A program made the translations under genes and the position numbers. 64,000 bases of DNA. Origin: Burkholderiales bacterium (lineage in GTDB: Bacteria; Pseudomonadota; Gammaproteobacteria; Burkholderiales; Burkholderiaceae_C). Of the stretch, positions 34,330 to 43,938 are shown piece by piece (position 1 is the stretch's first letter; every line of letters starts with the position of its first letter). The notes beneath the pieces are model-generated. The model searched no databases and was not told the origin of the DNA. It was given only the letters and a program-made list of their open reading frames with translations. The DNA is taken from assembly GCA_016192425.1 (NCBI GenBank), contig JACPUE010000015.1, forward strand, positions 1-64,000, read 5' to 3'.

Positions 34330-35028
34330 ATGTTTTTTGTGTTCGGCCCATCAGGACAGATGTACCGGGGTGGCCCCGAGAACCTTGCACGCATCACGTC
34401 CGTGCGGCGGGTAAACCGCCCGCAAGCCCTGCGCACACGCGGCACAGACGAAGCGCCGCCTTTTGCGCTCGACGCGTTGCTGCCCGGCGGCGCCCCGGCG
34501 GCGCCCGGTGTGCACAGTACAGGCGGCGCCCCCACACGCACGCAAGAGGCGGTGGCAGCCTATGCCCAGACGGGGCAGCCCGTGGTGGCTGCGCGCCAAC
34601 CCTTGTCGCGCGTGCGTGACGTCATGACGCCGCACCCGTTCACCGTGCGGCCCGAAACCATCGTCAACCACGCCTGGCAGCAACTGGCGGAGCACCAGGT
34701 GTCGCAGGCACCGGTGGTCGATGCGCTGGGGCGGGTGGTGGGCCTGCTGGTGCGTGCAGACATGGCGCCGCTGGATCTGCTGCCCGAGCCGGGCCACATC
34801 CAGGCGGCCATTGCGCTGGCGCGGCGGCCCGTGTCCGCGGTGATGGTCAGCCCCGTGCCCGCCGTGGCCCCCGACACCGATCTGCGCCGCCTCACCGCCG
34901 TGCTGCTGGAAACCGGGCTGCCCGGCCTGCCCGTGACGGACGAGACGGGCGTGCCAGTGGGCTTTGTCTCGCGCACCGACATCCTGCGCGCCGTGGCCTC
35001 AGACCCCCCTCTTGACCTATGGAGTTGA
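34330..35028 (+). CDS. Tandem CBS-domain protein
   Basis: This 232-residue cytoplasmic protein has two CBS motifs in the C-terminal 130 residues: SRVRDVMTPHPFTVRPETIV...QAPVVDALGRVVGLLVRADM, and VSAVMVSPVPAVAPDTDLRR...LPVTDETGVPVGFVSRTDIL. The N-terminal 90 residues (MFFVFGPSGQMYRGGPENL and a Pro/Ala-rich link) are found in Comamonadaceae relatives but have no named domain. Such pairs bind adenine nucleotides. ATG 34330 has an AGGAGG site 6 nt upstream, which rules out the earlier start at 34249. Neighbours are unrelated. Confidence 0.85.
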   Translation: MFFVFGPSGQMYRGGPENLARITSVRRVNRPQALRTRGTDEAPPFALDALLPGGAPAAPGVHSTGGAPTRTQEAVAAYAQTGQPVVAARQPLSRVRDVMTPHPFTVRPETIVNHAWQQLAEHQVSQAPVVDALGRVVGLLVRADMAPLDLLPEPGHIQAAIALARRPVSAVMVSPVPAVAPDTDLRRLTAVLLETGLPGLPVTDETGVPVGFVSRTDILRAVASDPPLDLWS

Positions 35029-35053
35029 GGGCCGGAAGAGTTTAAGGAAAATA

Positions 35054-35103
35054 CGGCTCAAGCGCGCGTATTCATTGCGCAAGAAGCTATCATTTTTATA
35101 GCA
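35054..35103 (+). repeat. Dispersed repeat family A, copy 6
   Basis: CGGCTCAAGCGCGCGTATTC then ATTGCGCAAGAAGCTATCAT and TTTTATAGCA. It lies between the CBS gene and ispH, both of which end here, and stops 2 bp short of the ispH stop codon. Confidence 0.8.
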
Positions 35104-35105
35104 AA

Positions 35106-36080
35106 TTACTCGCTTTGCGTCAGTGCGTCCGTCTCGGCAGTACCGTCGAGCTTGAGCCCCTTGGGCAGCGGGAACTTGAGCGTTTCCTCGATGCCGCTGA
35201 GCTTGCGCACCGACACAGCGCCCAGCGCCTTGATGCGATCGATCACCTCGCGCACCAGGATTTCAGGGGCCGATGCGCCTGCCGTCAGGCCCACGCGGGC
35301 GATGCCGTCAAACCATTCGGCACGCAGCTCATCCGCAGAATCCACCATGTAGCTGGTGGTGCCCATGCGCTGCGCCAGTTCGCGCAGGCGGTTGCTGTTG
35401 GAGCTGGTCGGGCTGCCCACCACGATGACCAGGTCCACCTGCGGACTCAGCAGCTTGACCGCATCCTGCCGGTTCTGCGTGGCATAGCAGATGTCCTGCT
35501 GCTTGGGCTCGCGCACCTTGGGGAAGCGCGCACGCACGGCGGCGGTGATCTCGGCAGCGTCGTCCACGCTCAAGGTGGTCTGCGTGACCACGGCCAGCTT
35601 CTCCTGCTGCGCAGGCTGCACGCGAGCCACGTCCGCCACGTCTTCCACCAGGTGGATGCCGCCGTCGAGCTGGCCCAGCGTGCCCTCGACCTCGGGGTGG
35701 CCCTTGTGGCCGATCATGATGAACTCATAGCCCTCTTGCGCGAGCTTGGCCACCTCGACGTGCACCTTGGTCACCAGCGGGCAAGTGGCGTCGAAGATGT
35801 GAAAGCCGCGCGCACGGGCTTCTTCCTGCACGGCCTTGCTCACCCCATGCGCGCTGAAAATCAGCGTAGCGCCAGGCGGCACCTCGGACAGCTCCTCGAT
35901 GAAGACCGCGCCCTTGGCCTTGAGGTCGTTCACCACATAGGTGTTGTGCACGATCTCGTGGCGCACGTAGATCGGCGCGCCAAACTTGGCCAGCGCACGC
36001 TCGACGATCTCGATCGCCCGGTCCACCCCCGCGCAAAAACCGCGCGGCTCAGCCAGCAGCACCTCCTGCGGGTGGTTCAT
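35106..36080 (-). CDS. ispH: 4-hydroxy-3-methylbut-2-enyl diphosphate reductase IspH
   Basis: The last enzyme of the MEP isoprenoid pathway makes IPP and DMAPP. The 324-residue protein has the three cluster-ligand cysteines in [14 protein letters not shown] (Cys16), [12 protein letters not shown] and [10 protein letters not shown], plus the SxN motif in [11 protein letters not shown]. It overlaps slpA by four bases, as in many proteobacteria. It supplies the precursors used by HpnD earlier in the window. The C-terminus is next to a dispersed repeat. Confidence 0.97.
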   Translation of the reverse strand: MNHPQEVLLAEPRGFCAGVDRAIEIVERALAKFGAPIYVRHEIVHNTYVVNDLKAKGAVFIEELSEVPPGATLIFSAHGVSKAVQEEARARGFHIFDATCPLVTKVHVEVAKLAQEGYEFIMIGHKGHPEVEGTLGQLDGGIHLVEDVADVARVQPAQQEKLAVVTQTTLSVDDAAEITAAVRARFPKVREPKQQDICYATQNRQDAVKLLSPQVDLVIVVGSPTSSNSNRLRELAQRMGTTSYMVDSADELRAEWFDGIARVGLTAGASAPEILVREVIDRIKALGAVSVRKLSGIEETLKFPLPKGLKLDGTAETDALTQSE

Positions 36081-36529
36081 AGCACCCCGATGACGTGCAC
36101 TTCGAACGTGACCGGCTGGCCCGCCAGCGGGTGGTTGAAGTCGATCAGCAGCGCATCCTGGCTGTCGGCATTGCCCACCTGCACCACCACGCCCGCGTAG
36201 GAGCCCGCCCCGTCGGGCGTGGCAAATTCCACCGCCTCGCCCACGTGGTACTGCTCATCAGGGTCGCCCAGGGTGTCCAGCAGCTTGCGCGATACCCACT
36301 GCTGCATGGCCGGGTTGCGCTCGCCAAAGGCCTCGCCCTGCGCCAGCTCAAAGGTGCTGCGCGTGCCCTCTTCCAGGCCCAGCAGGCGCTGCTCCAGCAC
36401 GGGCGAAAGCTCGCTGTTGCCCAGCGTGAGCGTGGCGGGCTTGTCCTCGAAAGTGTTGATGACGTCGCCCTCAGGGCCCGCCAGACGGTAATGCAGGGTC
36501 AGAAAAGAACCCGGTTGAACAGTTGCCAT
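36077..36529 (-). CDS. slpA: FKBP-type peptidyl-prolyl cis-trans isomerase, SlpA type
   Basis: The 150-residue protein has an FKBP fold with an inserted IF domain. [19 protein letters not shown] opens the protein, [15 protein letters not shown] and [24 protein letters not shown] follow, and [21 protein letters not shown] ends it. SlpA-type proteins are ribosome-associated isomerase/chaperones. ATG 36529 is chosen since the preceding 17 codons are not conserved. It is translationally coupled to ispH (ATGA overlap). Confidence 0.93.
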   Translation of the reverse strand: MATVQPGSFLTLHYRLAGPEGDVINTFEDKPATLTLGNSELSPVLEQRLLGLEEGTRSTFELAQGEAFGERNPAMQQWVSRKLLDTLGDPDEQYHVGEAVEFATPDGAGSYAGVVVQVGNADSQDALLIDFNHPLAGQPVTFEVHVIGVL

Positions 36530-36585
36530 GGATGCCTCGATAAACTGGCGCCATTTTACGTTTCGGCCTTTGCGCCCCACTTGCG

Positions 36586-37299
36586 ATGCCGCTGAAAGAC
36601 CTTCCTGCCGACGCGCAGCCGCGCGAAAAGCTCCTGGCGCGCGGCCCCGCCGCGCTGGCCGATGCCGAGCTGCTGGCCATCCTGCTGCGCACCGGCATTG
36701 TGGGCAAGGGCGTGCTGCAACTGGCGCAGGAACTGCTGGAGCCGCCCGCGCAAGACCCTGCCACCGGCCAGCCCACGGGCGGCTTTGGCGGCATCGCCGG
36801 GCTCCTGCACACCAGCGCGGCCGACCTGGAACGCATCAAGGGCCTGGGCCCGGCCAAGCGCGCCGAACTCGTGGCCGTGCTGGAACTGGCGCGCCGCGCG
36901 CTGGCCCAGCAACTGCGCGAGCGCGAGGTATTCGACTCGCCCCAGGCCGTCAAGCACTACCTGCAACTGCACCTGGCCGCCAAGGCGCACGAGGTGTTTG
37001 CGGTGCTGTTCCTCGACAGCCAGCACCGCCTGCTGGCGCTGGAAGATCTGTTTCGCGGCACGCTCACGCAGACCAGCGTGTACCCGCGCGAAGTGGTGCT
37101 GCGCGCCCTGCACCCCCAGGCCGCCGCCGTGGTGCTGGCGCACAACCACCCCAGCGGCAGCGTGCAGCCCAGCCGCGCCGACGAAGCGCTCACCCAGACC
37201 CTGAAAGCCGCCTTGGCCCTGGTGGACGTGCGCGTGCTGGACCACGTGATCGTGGCGCCGGGCCAGGCCCTGTCGATGGCCGAGAAAGGGCTGGTGTAG
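36586..37299 (+). CDS. radC: RadC family JAB-domain protein
   Basis: The 237-residue protein starts with the UPF0758 N-terminal helix-hairpin-helix region ([23 protein letters not shown], then [20 protein letters not shown]). The C-terminal JAB metalloprotease-like domain contains [17 protein letters not shown]. The HxHP...D ligands are intact. Despite the name, a DNA-repair role is unproved. It is followed 1 bp later by the Smr-domain gene; the two are probably co-transcribed. Confidence 0.94.
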   Translation: MPLKDLPADAQPREKLLARGPAALADAELLAILLRTGIVGKGVLQLAQELLEPPAQDPATGQPTGGFGGIAGLLHTSAADLERIKGLGPAKRAELVAVLELARRALAQQLREREVFDSPQAVKHYLQLHLAAKAHEVFAVLFLDSQHRLLALEDLFRGTLTQTSVYPREVVLRALHPQAAAVVLAHNHPSGSVQPSRADEALTQTLKAALALVDVRVLDHVIVAPGQALSMAEKGLV

Positions 37300-37300
37300 C

Positions 37301-38179
37301 GTGAGCCTGCCCGGCCATACCGCCCTGCGCCTGGCGCTGGAGCGCGCACGCGCGCCCAAGGGCGCTGCGGCGGCACCCGCCACCCCGGCTGTGGCACCGC
37401 CCGCCAGCGCGCCGGTGGCACCACCCCGGCCCGCTGCCGCGCCACGCCCAGCACGGCCTGCCCCCAGCACAGATGCTGCCCCGGTGCCGCGCAAAGCCCG
37501 CCGCAGCAGCGCGCCCACACCCCGCCGCGCCAGCGTGCGTATTACCGACCTGCAGGACCTGGCCGCCGTGGCCCGCCACCTGCTCAAAGAAAAGGCCCGC
37601 AGAGAGGCCGAAGAAAAAGCCCAGCGCGAAGCCGCAGCTCGGCGTGAAGCCGAACGCCACCTGTTCAGCCGCACGGTAGGCCCCATCACCCGGCTGCACG
37701 AGCGCAACCTGGCCCTGCCGCGCCGCCCCCTGCCGCCGCCCCTGCCCGTACAGCACCAGTTGGACGAGCAGCGCGCGCTGCAGGAGTCGATCAGTGACGA
37801 CTTCGACGTGGGCACCCTGCTGGACACCGACGACCAGCTCAGCTTTCGCCGCCCCGGCATTGGCGTGGAAGTGACGCGCCGCCTGCGCGCCGGGCACTGG
37901 AGCATTCAGCGCCAGCTCGACCTGCACGGCCTGCGCGTGGATGAGGCCCGCGAGGCGCTGGGCCAGTTCATCCGCAATGCCCACAAGCAGGGCCTGCGCT
38001 GCGTGCGCGTGGTGCACGGCAAGGGCCTGGGCTCTCCCGGCAAAAGCCCCGTGCTCAAAGGCCGCGTGCAGCGCTGGCTGGTGCAAAAGCACGAGGTGCT
38101 GGCCTTTGTGCAGGCCCGGCCGGTCGATGGCGGTGCAGGCGCGCTGCTGGTGCTGCTGCAGCCCGTGGGGGGGCGCTAG
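37301..38179 (+). CDS. Smr-domain (MutS2 C-terminal-like) putative nuclease
   Basis: The 292-residue protein starts at GTG 37301, directly after radC. The first 75 residues are Ala/Pro-rich and look disordered. A charged helix (about 90-120, KEKARREAEEKAQREAAA) follows, and the Smr domain covers about 205-285. The domain shows the LDLHGLRVDEAREAL motif and VRVVHGKGLGSPGKSPVLK, typical of Smr nucleases (YdaL/SmrA-type). It would cut branched DNA or RNA. The 3' end is 2 bp from the convergent cpdB-like gene. Confidence 0.9.
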   Translation: MSLPGHTALRLALERARAPKGAAAAPATPAVAPPASAPVAPPRPAAAPRPARPAPSTDAAPVPRKARRSSAPTPRRASVRITDLQDLAAVARHLLKEKARREAEEKAQREAAARREAERHLFSRTVGPITRLHERNLALPRRPLPPPLPVQHQLDEQRALQESISDDFDVGTLLDTDDQLSFRRPGIGVEVTRRLRAGHWSIQRQLDLHGLRVDEAREALGQFIRNAHKQGLRCVRVVHGKGLGSPGKSPVLKGRVQRWLVQKHEVLAFVQARPVDGGAGALLVLLQPVGGR

Positions 38180-38181
38180 CC

Positions 38182-40215
38182 TTATTGCGAAAGGTCGATG
38201 GCGTACTTGGACGTGCCCTTGCCCGTGCCGTCGTCCGCCGCCAGCAGGCTCACGTTCTTCAGGCCTGCGGCCTGCGCTACGGACAGCGCGCCCGCGCCCG
38301 AGCTGAACACCACCGCACCCGCCGTCTTCACCTTGGCAAAGCGCCAGCTCTGGGCTGTGCCGTTGGCGCCGCGGGTGATGCTGGGGTGTTTGCGGATGTA
38401 GTCAATCACCACGTCGCGGTTGGCGTCGGGCGAAGCCCAGATGGTGCCCGAGCCGTCGAGCTTGTCGATGAAGCTCTTGCCGCTGGTGGCGCGGTAGTTG
38501 TTGGTGGCAATCACAAATTCCTGCGCCGGGTTAATGGCCTTGCCCAGGTAGGTCAGGTTCTTGATGCGGCTGCCCACGGGCTGGGTCACGTCGATCTCGT
38601 ACTGCACGTCGGGCGTGGTGAACATGTCGAAGTTGTAGCCGGGAAAGCTGCTGATGAGCGCCTGCTCGGTGGTCTTGGCCGGGTCGATCTGGTTGAAGCG
38701 CTTGGCCGCGGCCTCCAGCCAGTTCTGGATGTCTGCGCCATTGACCTTCACCGCGTACACGGTGTTGGGGTAGAGGTACAGGTCGGCCGCGTTGTTGATG
38801 GCCAGCGGGCCCACGGCCACGTCGGTGTAGTCGGCCGCGCCCTGGAAGCCGCTCTTGAACGGCGCGCTGACCGACAGCACCGGCAGGTCCTTGTACTGCG
38901 GCAGGCTGGCCTGGATGTAGGCGGCCACATAGGCTTGCTGCGCCTGGTTGACCACCTGGATCGCGCCGGGGTCGCCCACGTCGGCAAACAGCGTGCTCAT
39001 GCGGAAGTCGGTGGTGCCGATCGGCGTCTTCACGTACTGGATGGCCGCCTGGTGCTGCGGCTCCACCAGCGGCGCAATGCCGGGGTCGGCATCCACGTAC
39101 ACGGCCTTGCCTGCGGCGTCCTTGCCGGTCTGGATGGTGCGCAGCGCACTCTTGCTGGCCGTTTTGTCGCTGATCCACTTGCTGCCGTCCCAGCGCAGCG
39201 CCAACTGCACCACGCCCAGGGCCTTGCCCCAGGAACTGGCCATCACCGCAGGCACGCCGTTCACGGTGCCTGCCTTGTGGTCCACCCCCGGCAGGTTGAA
39301 GCTGGGCGTGGCCGCCGTGTCGGGGAACACGCCGTGCTGGTGGCCCATGACCATGGCGTCGATGCCCGCCACCTTGGACAAGTGCAGGCCGGGGTTCTCC
39401 ATGGTGGGCGAGTAGGCCGCACCGTCCAGGCCGCCATGCAGCAGCGCCACCACGACGTTGGCGCCCTTGGCGCGCAGTTCGGGCACGTACTTGTTGGCAG
39501 ATTCGACCGCGCCCTCGGTGGTGAGCTTGCCCTCCAGGTAGCGCTTGTCCCAGTTCATGATGCCGGGCGTGGTGAAGCCGATCACGCCAATCTTGATGGG
39601 CGCCTTGACCTCGGAGCCATCGGGCGCCTTGCCGGTGAGCGTGCGCTCCACAATGGTGTAGGGCTGCACCAGCGGCTTCTTGGTCTTGGCGCTGTACACG
39701 TTGGCCAGCACCATGGGAAAGCCCGCGCCTGCGCACTTCTGGCTGGCATCCACGCCGTCCACCTCCAGGCCGCCGCCCAGCACCTGGTTCAGAAACGGCA
39801 GGCCGTAGTTGAACTCGTGGTTGCCCAGCGTGCCCGCATCAAAACCCAGCGCGCCCATGGCCTTGTACATGGAAAGCTGCTGCGTGCAGGGGATGGTCTT
39901 GACCACCGCCTCATAGTCGGCCAGCGCCGTACCCTGGATAGTGTCGCCGTTGTCCACCAGCAGCGTGTTGGCAAACTCCTTGCGCGCGGCGCGCACCAGC
40001 GTGGCAGTGCGCTCAAAGCCATAGCTCTTGTCTTCGGCCAGCTTGAAGTAATCGTAGCTGCGCACGTTGAAGTGCAGGTCCGTGGTCTCCAGAATGGCCA
40101 GCGTGGCCGTGGCGCCCGTGGGCACGCCAGCATCCGAGCCACCACAGCCCGCCAGTGCCGCACACAATGCAGCCGCAGCGGCACCAGCCAACGCACGGCG
40201 CGTTACCAGCGCCAT
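38182..40215 (-). CDS. cpdB: 2',3'-cyclic-nucleotide 2'-phosphodiesterase/3'-nucleotidase (CpdB-like) lipoprotein
   Basis: This 677-residue extracytoplasmic enzyme scavenges nucleotides. The metallophosphatase domain has ILETTDLHFNVRSYDY, LVDNGDTIQGTALADY, TLGNHEFNYG and VALLHGGLDG. A 5'-nucleotidase C-terminal domain begins near 375 and includes NYRATSGKSF. The N-terminus (MALVTRRALAGAAAAALCAALAGC) ends in a lipobox, so the protein is probably membrane-anchored rather than freely periplasmic as in enterics. ATG 40215 is preferred over 40251 because GAGG sits at the right distance. The 127 bp beyond it show no gene. Confidence 0.92.
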   Translation of the reverse strand: MALVTRRALAGAAAAALCAALAGCGGSDAGVPTGATATLAILETTDLHFNVRSYDYFKLAEDKSYGFERTATLVRAARKEFANTLLVDNGDTIQGTALADYEAVVKTIPCTQQLSMYKAMGALGFDAGTLGNHEFNYGLPFLNQVLGGGLEVDGVDASQKCAGAGFPMVLANVYSAKTKKPLVQPYTIVERTLTGKAPDGSEVKAPIKIGVIGFTTPGIMNWDKRYLEGKLTTEGAVESANKYVPELRAKGANVVVALLHGGLDGAAYSPTMENPGLHLSKVAGIDAMVMGHQHGVFPDTAATPSFNLPGVDHKAGTVNGVPAVMASSWGKALGVVQLALRWDGSKWISDKTASKSALRTIQTGKDAAGKAVYVDADPGIAPLVEPQHQAAIQYVKTPIGTTDFRMSTLFADVGDPGAIQVVNQAQQAYVAAYIQASLPQYKDLPVLSVSAPFKSGFQGAADYTDVAVGPLAINNAADLYLYPNTVYAVKVNGADIQNWLEAAAKRFNQIDPAKTTEQALISSFPGYNFDMFTTPDVQYEIDVTQPVGSRIKNLTYLGKAINPAQEFVIATNNYRATSGKSFIDKLDGSGTIWASPDANRDVVIDYIRKHPSITRGANGTAQSWRFAKVKTAGAVVFSSGAGALSVAQAAGLKNVSLLAADDGTGKGTSKYAIDLSQ

Positions 40216-40342
40216 GCCTCCCTCGTTGTTCCAATAGTGCATGGGTTCCATCCCGTTACCGAAAACCCCGCAGTCTGGCCAGGAGCTTTGACAGGGATGT
40301 GACGCTGCGGGCCTGCAGCGCGTTGGCCTGCGATGGGGACGG

Positions 40343-41425
40343 CTACTTCAGATTCTTCCCGAAGAAAGCGGAAATCCTGTCAAAAGGAATCTTGTCCATG
40401 CGGTCGTACAAATCGACATGGCTGGCGCCTTTGACAATCAGGAGTTCCTTCGGCTGCTTTGCTGCCGCATACGCGGTTTCTGAGAAGTAGCGTGAGTGGG
40501 CCTTCTCCCCGTGCACGAACAGGATCGGGCGTGGCGAAATCTCCTGGATATAGGTCAGGATGGGCATATTCATGAACGACTGCGGCGTGGTGATCGACCA
40601 AGAGTTGCCGGAATTGACCGCCCTCGGGTGGTAGCCGCGCGGCGTCGTGTAGTAGTCCGCGTAATCGATCAGGAACTGCGCTTCGCCGCCTTTCAACTGG
40701 TTGTAGGCTGGCTGGTAGGCGGGCTTTCCGTTCGCAGCGTCTTCCCAGCGCTGGCGGCTCATCTGCTCCAGCGCCTGCGCACGCTGCTCGGGTGTCACGC
40801 TGTCGTTGTAGCCCATGGACATGACGCGGCTCATGTCGTACATGGTGCTGGCGACCACGGCCTTGACGCGCTTGTCGGCCGCCACGGCGTTCAACGCCAT
40901 GCCGCCCCAGCCGCAGATGCCGATCATGCCGATACGCTCGCGATCGACGTAGGGCTGCAGGCCGATGAAGTCCACCGCCGCCATGAAGTCCTCGGTGTTG
41001 ATGTCCGGCGAGGCGATGTTGCGCGGCTCGCCGCCGCTCTCCCCGGTATAGGAGCCATCGAAGGCCAGCGTGACGAAGCCGCGCTCGGCCATCGTCTGCG
41101 CGTAGAGGCCTGATGCCTGTTCCTTCACCGCACCAAACGGGCCGCCGACCACGATGGCCGCCAGCCGCTGATTCCCGCGGTTCTTTGGCAGGTACACGTC
41201 TGCGGCAAGCGTAATGCCGTAGCGATTTGTGAACGTGACCTTCTGATGATCGACCTGGTTGCTGCGCGGAAACGTCTTGTCCCATTCCTGAGCCAGACTT
41301 AGAGTATTTCCACCGATTGCAGCGGAGTTTGGCTGGGATAGAGCGGGTTGCGCGCAAACCAGCATTGCGGCAACGGCAATGACGGTGCTTTGAATGAGAT
41401 TTCTGCGAGAGAGACTGCTGTTCAT
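40343..41425 (-). CDS. Exported alpha/beta hydrolase with Cys at the nucleophile elbow
   Basis: The 360-residue protein has a signal peptide (about 1-31, SRRN near the start, cut after QPALSQ). The hydrolase fold contains the oxyanion region VVGGPFGAVKEQ and the elbow IGICGWGGMALN, where Cys171 stands in the place of the usual Ser. The late His appears in GASHVDLYD, preceded by ILFVHGEKAHSRYFSE with the acidic residue. Cys nucleophiles are known in dienelactone hydrolases. It lies 34 bp downstream of the alcohol dehydrogenase and may be co-transcribed with it; base composition is lower in G+C than the core genes. Confidence 0.8.
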   Translation of the reverse strand: MNSSLSRRNLIQSTVIAVAAMLVCAQPALSQPNSAAIGGNTLSLAQEWDKTFPRSNQVDHQKVTFTNRYGITLAADVYLPKNRGNQRLAAIVVGGPFGAVKEQASGLYAQTMAERGFVTLAFDGSYTGESGGEPRNIASPDINTEDFMAAVDFIGLQPYVDRERIGMIGICGWGGMALNAVAADKRVKAVVASTMYDMSRVMSMGYNDSVTPEQRAQALEQMSRQRWEDAANGKPAYQPAYNQLKGGEAQFLIDYADYYTTPRGYHPRAVNSGNSWSITTPQSFMNMPILTYIQEISPRPILFVHGEKAHSRYFSETAYAAAKQPKELLIVKGASHVDLYDRMDKIPFDRISAFFGKNLK

Positions 41426-41459
41426 GGGAACTTCCTTGGGTGAAGTGAAAATTGGGTGC

Positions 41460-42608
41460 CTACAGGGCGCTCTTCAAAATGGCGGCCACTACGTCCGGCG
41501 TGTAGATGTCGGCGATGCCAAAGCCACGGACGTTGACCTGCACGTTGTCGACGATGGCGGGCAGGTCGGCTTCCTGGATGCCCAACTGCCCCAGGCGGGT
41601 AGGCGTGCCGATCTTGTCGAACCATTGCTCCAGCGCGCCAATGCCTTGCTCGGTCGTATCCACGCCGAACACCTCGCGGGCAAAGCGCTGGAATTGAACC
41701 GGGTTGCGGCCGTGGTACCACTTCATCCAGGCCGGCATGACCACCGAAAGACCGGCACCGTGCGGCACATTGAACAGGGCCGACAGGGAGTGCTCGATGG
41801 CGTGGTTGGGGTAGCTGAAGCCGGAGGCGCCGGAAGAGGTGAGCCCGTTCAGGGCGAGCGTGGCCGCCCATGCAAACTGCGCACGGGCGTTGTCGTCCTT
41901 GGGATCGGACAGCAGCGCCTCGGTCGTTTCGATGATGGTGTGGATGACGGACTCGACCAGCCGCGACTGCAGCTTGGGATGGATGGCTGCCGTGAAGTAG
42001 ACCTCGATCAGGTGGGCGATGACGTCCGCCGCGGAATACGCCAGATAGTCCCGTGACACGCCCCGCATCAGCACCGGATTGACAATGGACACCTTGGGGA
42101 ACAAGGCCGGCGAGGAGATGAAGAACTTTTGTTGGGTGTCTTCGTTCGTCACCACCGCGCCGGGATTCATCTCGCTGCCGGTGGCAGCCAGGGTCAGGAT
42201 GGCAAACAGCGGTAGCGCGGACGCGATGGCTGCCTTGCCGATGAATAGATCCCAAACGTCACCGGAGTAGCCCACGCCTGCGGCAATGGCCTTGGCGCTG
42301 TCGATTACCGAGCCCCCGCCGATGCTGAGAATGGCATCCACCTGATGGTGTCTCGCCAGGGCGACCCCTTCACGCACCTTGGAGATGACCGGGTTGCTGA
42401 CGATGCCGCCGCATTCGACCCATTCGATGCCCTTCTCGGCAAGACGCTGGCTCACGACGTCAAAGAGCCCTTCGCGCTTGATGCGGTCGCTGCCGTAGCA
42501 CAGCAGCACCCGCTTGATGCCATGCGCCGCCAGATGCTGGCCGATGGCTTGCTCCTTGTCGGCGCCGAATTCAATGGTGGTCGGATTGAAGAAGGTGAAG
42601 TTGTCCAT
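41460..42608 (-). CDS. Iron-containing alcohol dehydrogenase, YqhD-like
   Basis: The 382-residue group III dehydrogenase probably reduces short aldehydes with NADPH. It opens MDNFTFFNPTTIEFGADK, like YqhD. It has the nucleotide motif SIGGGSVIDSAKA, the TGSEMNPGAVVTN stretch, and the metal ligands in AADVIAHLIEVY and NHAIEHSLSALFNVPHGAGL. ATG 42608 has an AAGGAA site upstream. The divergent AraC-family gene is the counterpart of E. coli yqhC, which activates yqhD in response to aldehydes. The hydrolase gene follows 34 bp downstream. Confidence 0.92.
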   Translation of the reverse strand: MDNFTFFNPTTIEFGADKEQAIGQHLAAHGIKRVLLCYGSDRIKREGLFDVVSQRLAEKGIEWVECGGIVSNPVISKVREGVALARHHQVDAILSIGGGSVIDSAKAIAAGVGYSGDVWDLFIGKAAIASALPLFAILTLAATGSEMNPGAVVTNEDTQQKFFISSPALFPKVSIVNPVLMRGVSRDYLAYSAADVIAHLIEVYFTAAIHPKLQSRLVESVIHTIIETTEALLSDPKDDNARAQFAWAATLALNGLTSSGASGFSYPNHAIEHSLSALFNVPHGAGLSVVMPAWMKWYHGRNPVQFQRFAREVFGVDTTEQGIGALEQWFDKIGTPTRLGQLGIQEADLPAIVDNVQVNVRGFGIADIYTPDVVAAILKSAL

Positions 42609-42825
42609 GGGTTGTTCCTTGATCGTGAAAGGTGCAAGGTCTGCTCTGGCGGTGCTGTCCAAGAGCAAACGACCTGATTGCATTCTTGTGCAAGGAACGG
42701 ATCGATCGGTATAGCAAACCAGTCAATTTCTTGCCTGATCCTCCGAATCTGCAGATTTCTATGTGGAAATGCACTCTGGATCGGGCTACATTGCGCCATA
42801 ACGACATTGCCTGGGAGACACGCAA

Positions 42826-43740
42826 GTGCCACATGAAGCGTTGGGGCGGATCATTGGAAAGTGGACCCAGGGAGCCAGGGACTGGCAGACGCCCATCCCC
42901 CATCTGGGGTTCTGGCGGCGCGAGAAGCCGGAGCCGCCCGCCGTCTGCATGGTGGCGCCCAGCGTCGTGCTGGTAGCCCAGGGAACGAAAAAGATGTGGG
43001 TTGGCGACGAATGTTACGAGTACGACACCGGCCGCCTTCTGATCACATCACTGGACCTCCCCGCCAACTCGGAAGTCGTCACCGCCAGTCCCCAAAAACC
43101 CTGTCTCGGCTTGGTATTGAACCTTGATCTGCGACTTCTGGCGGACTTGATCGCGCAAGGCAGCCTGCCGCCGCCGATGGAGAAACCCGGCGACCGGGGC
43201 ATCGGGATCGGCACGGTGACACCGCACATCATGGAGGCCTTCCGCCGTTTGCTGGATTTGCTCGACGAGCCGGAAGCCATCCCGGTGCTGGCCCCGCTGA
43301 TCCAGCGTGAAATTCACTACCGCCTGCTCATGAGCGACCAGGCGGCGCTCCTGCAGCGAATCGTCGCGGCAGGCAGCCAGAGCCAGCGGGTGGCCAAGGC
43401 GATCGAATGGTTGAAAGCCAACTATGCCGCGCCGCTGCGCATCGACGATCTGGCGTCGCGTGTACAGATGAGCGCGTCCAGCCTGCACCACCACTTTCGC
43501 AAGCTCACCGCGATGAGCCCGCTGCAGTATCAAAAATGGATGCGTCTGAATGAGGCGAAGCGCTTGATGCTCAATGAAGCTTTCGACGCCACCAGCGCCG
43601 CGTTTCATGTGGGCTACGAAAGCCCCTCGCAATTCAATCGGGAGTACAGCCGCCTGTTTGGCCAATCGCCTAAACGCGACATCATGGCGTTGCGCGGCGA
43701 GACTGCGGCAACGAGGCAGGTGGCCACCAAGTCGACTTAG
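42826..43740 (+). CDS. AraC-family regulator, YqhC-like
   Basis: The 304-residue protein has an AraC_N-type (cupin-like) sensor in the first 170 residues (PPAVCMVAPSVVLVAQGTKKMWVG, DTGRLLITSLDLPANSEV). Two helix-turn-helix motifs follow in the last 110 (IDDLASRVQMSASSLHHHFRK and ATSAAFHVGYESPSQFNREYSRLFG). The start is GTG 42826. It is divergent from the YqhD-like gene, with 217 bp of shared upstream region; control of the dehydrogenase and hydrolase by reactive aldehydes is the obvious prediction. Confidence 0.9.
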   Translation: MPHEALGRIIGKWTQGARDWQTPIPHLGFWRREKPEPPAVCMVAPSVVLVAQGTKKMWVGDECYEYDTGRLLITSLDLPANSEVVTASPQKPCLGLVLNLDLRLLADLIAQGSLPPPMEKPGDRGIGIGTVTPHIMEAFRRLLDLLDEPEAIPVLAPLIQREIHYRLLMSDQAALLQRIVAAGSQSQRVAKAIEWLKANYAAPLRIDDLASRVQMSASSLHHHFRKLTAMSPLQYQKWMRLNEAKRLMLNEAFDATSAAFHVGYESPSQFNREYSRLFGQSPKRDIMALRGETAATRQVATKST

Positions 43741-43889
43741 GCCAGTGCCGCGAAAGGCGTCCGAAGCCGTCCAGCTCCTGTGAACTCATGGTGTTCAACC
43801 GGTTGCACGGCAATGCCCAGGCAGCAGCAATCTGACGAAGCCTGAACGGCAAGCCCGCATCCGCAGGTACCACAGCCCTGTTTACAGGC

Positions 43890-43910
43890 AATTATCCAAA
43901 TCAGATAATT
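43890..43910. promoter_or_regulatory. Palindrome in the promoter region of the AAA ATPase gene
   Basis: AATTATC-CAAATCA-GATAATT, a perfect 7-7-7 inverted repeat within an A/T-rich block, 28 bp before the ATPase start. It may be an operator or include the -10 region; the binding protein is unknown. Confidence 0.4.
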
Positions 43911-43938
43911 ATCATCATCAAATAAACAGAGCTAAACC

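Noticed and set aside
42700-42720. Possible ninth family A repeat (CGGTATAGCAAACC)
   Set aside because: Only the terminal TATAGCA matches; no AAGCGC or GCTAT arm nearby.
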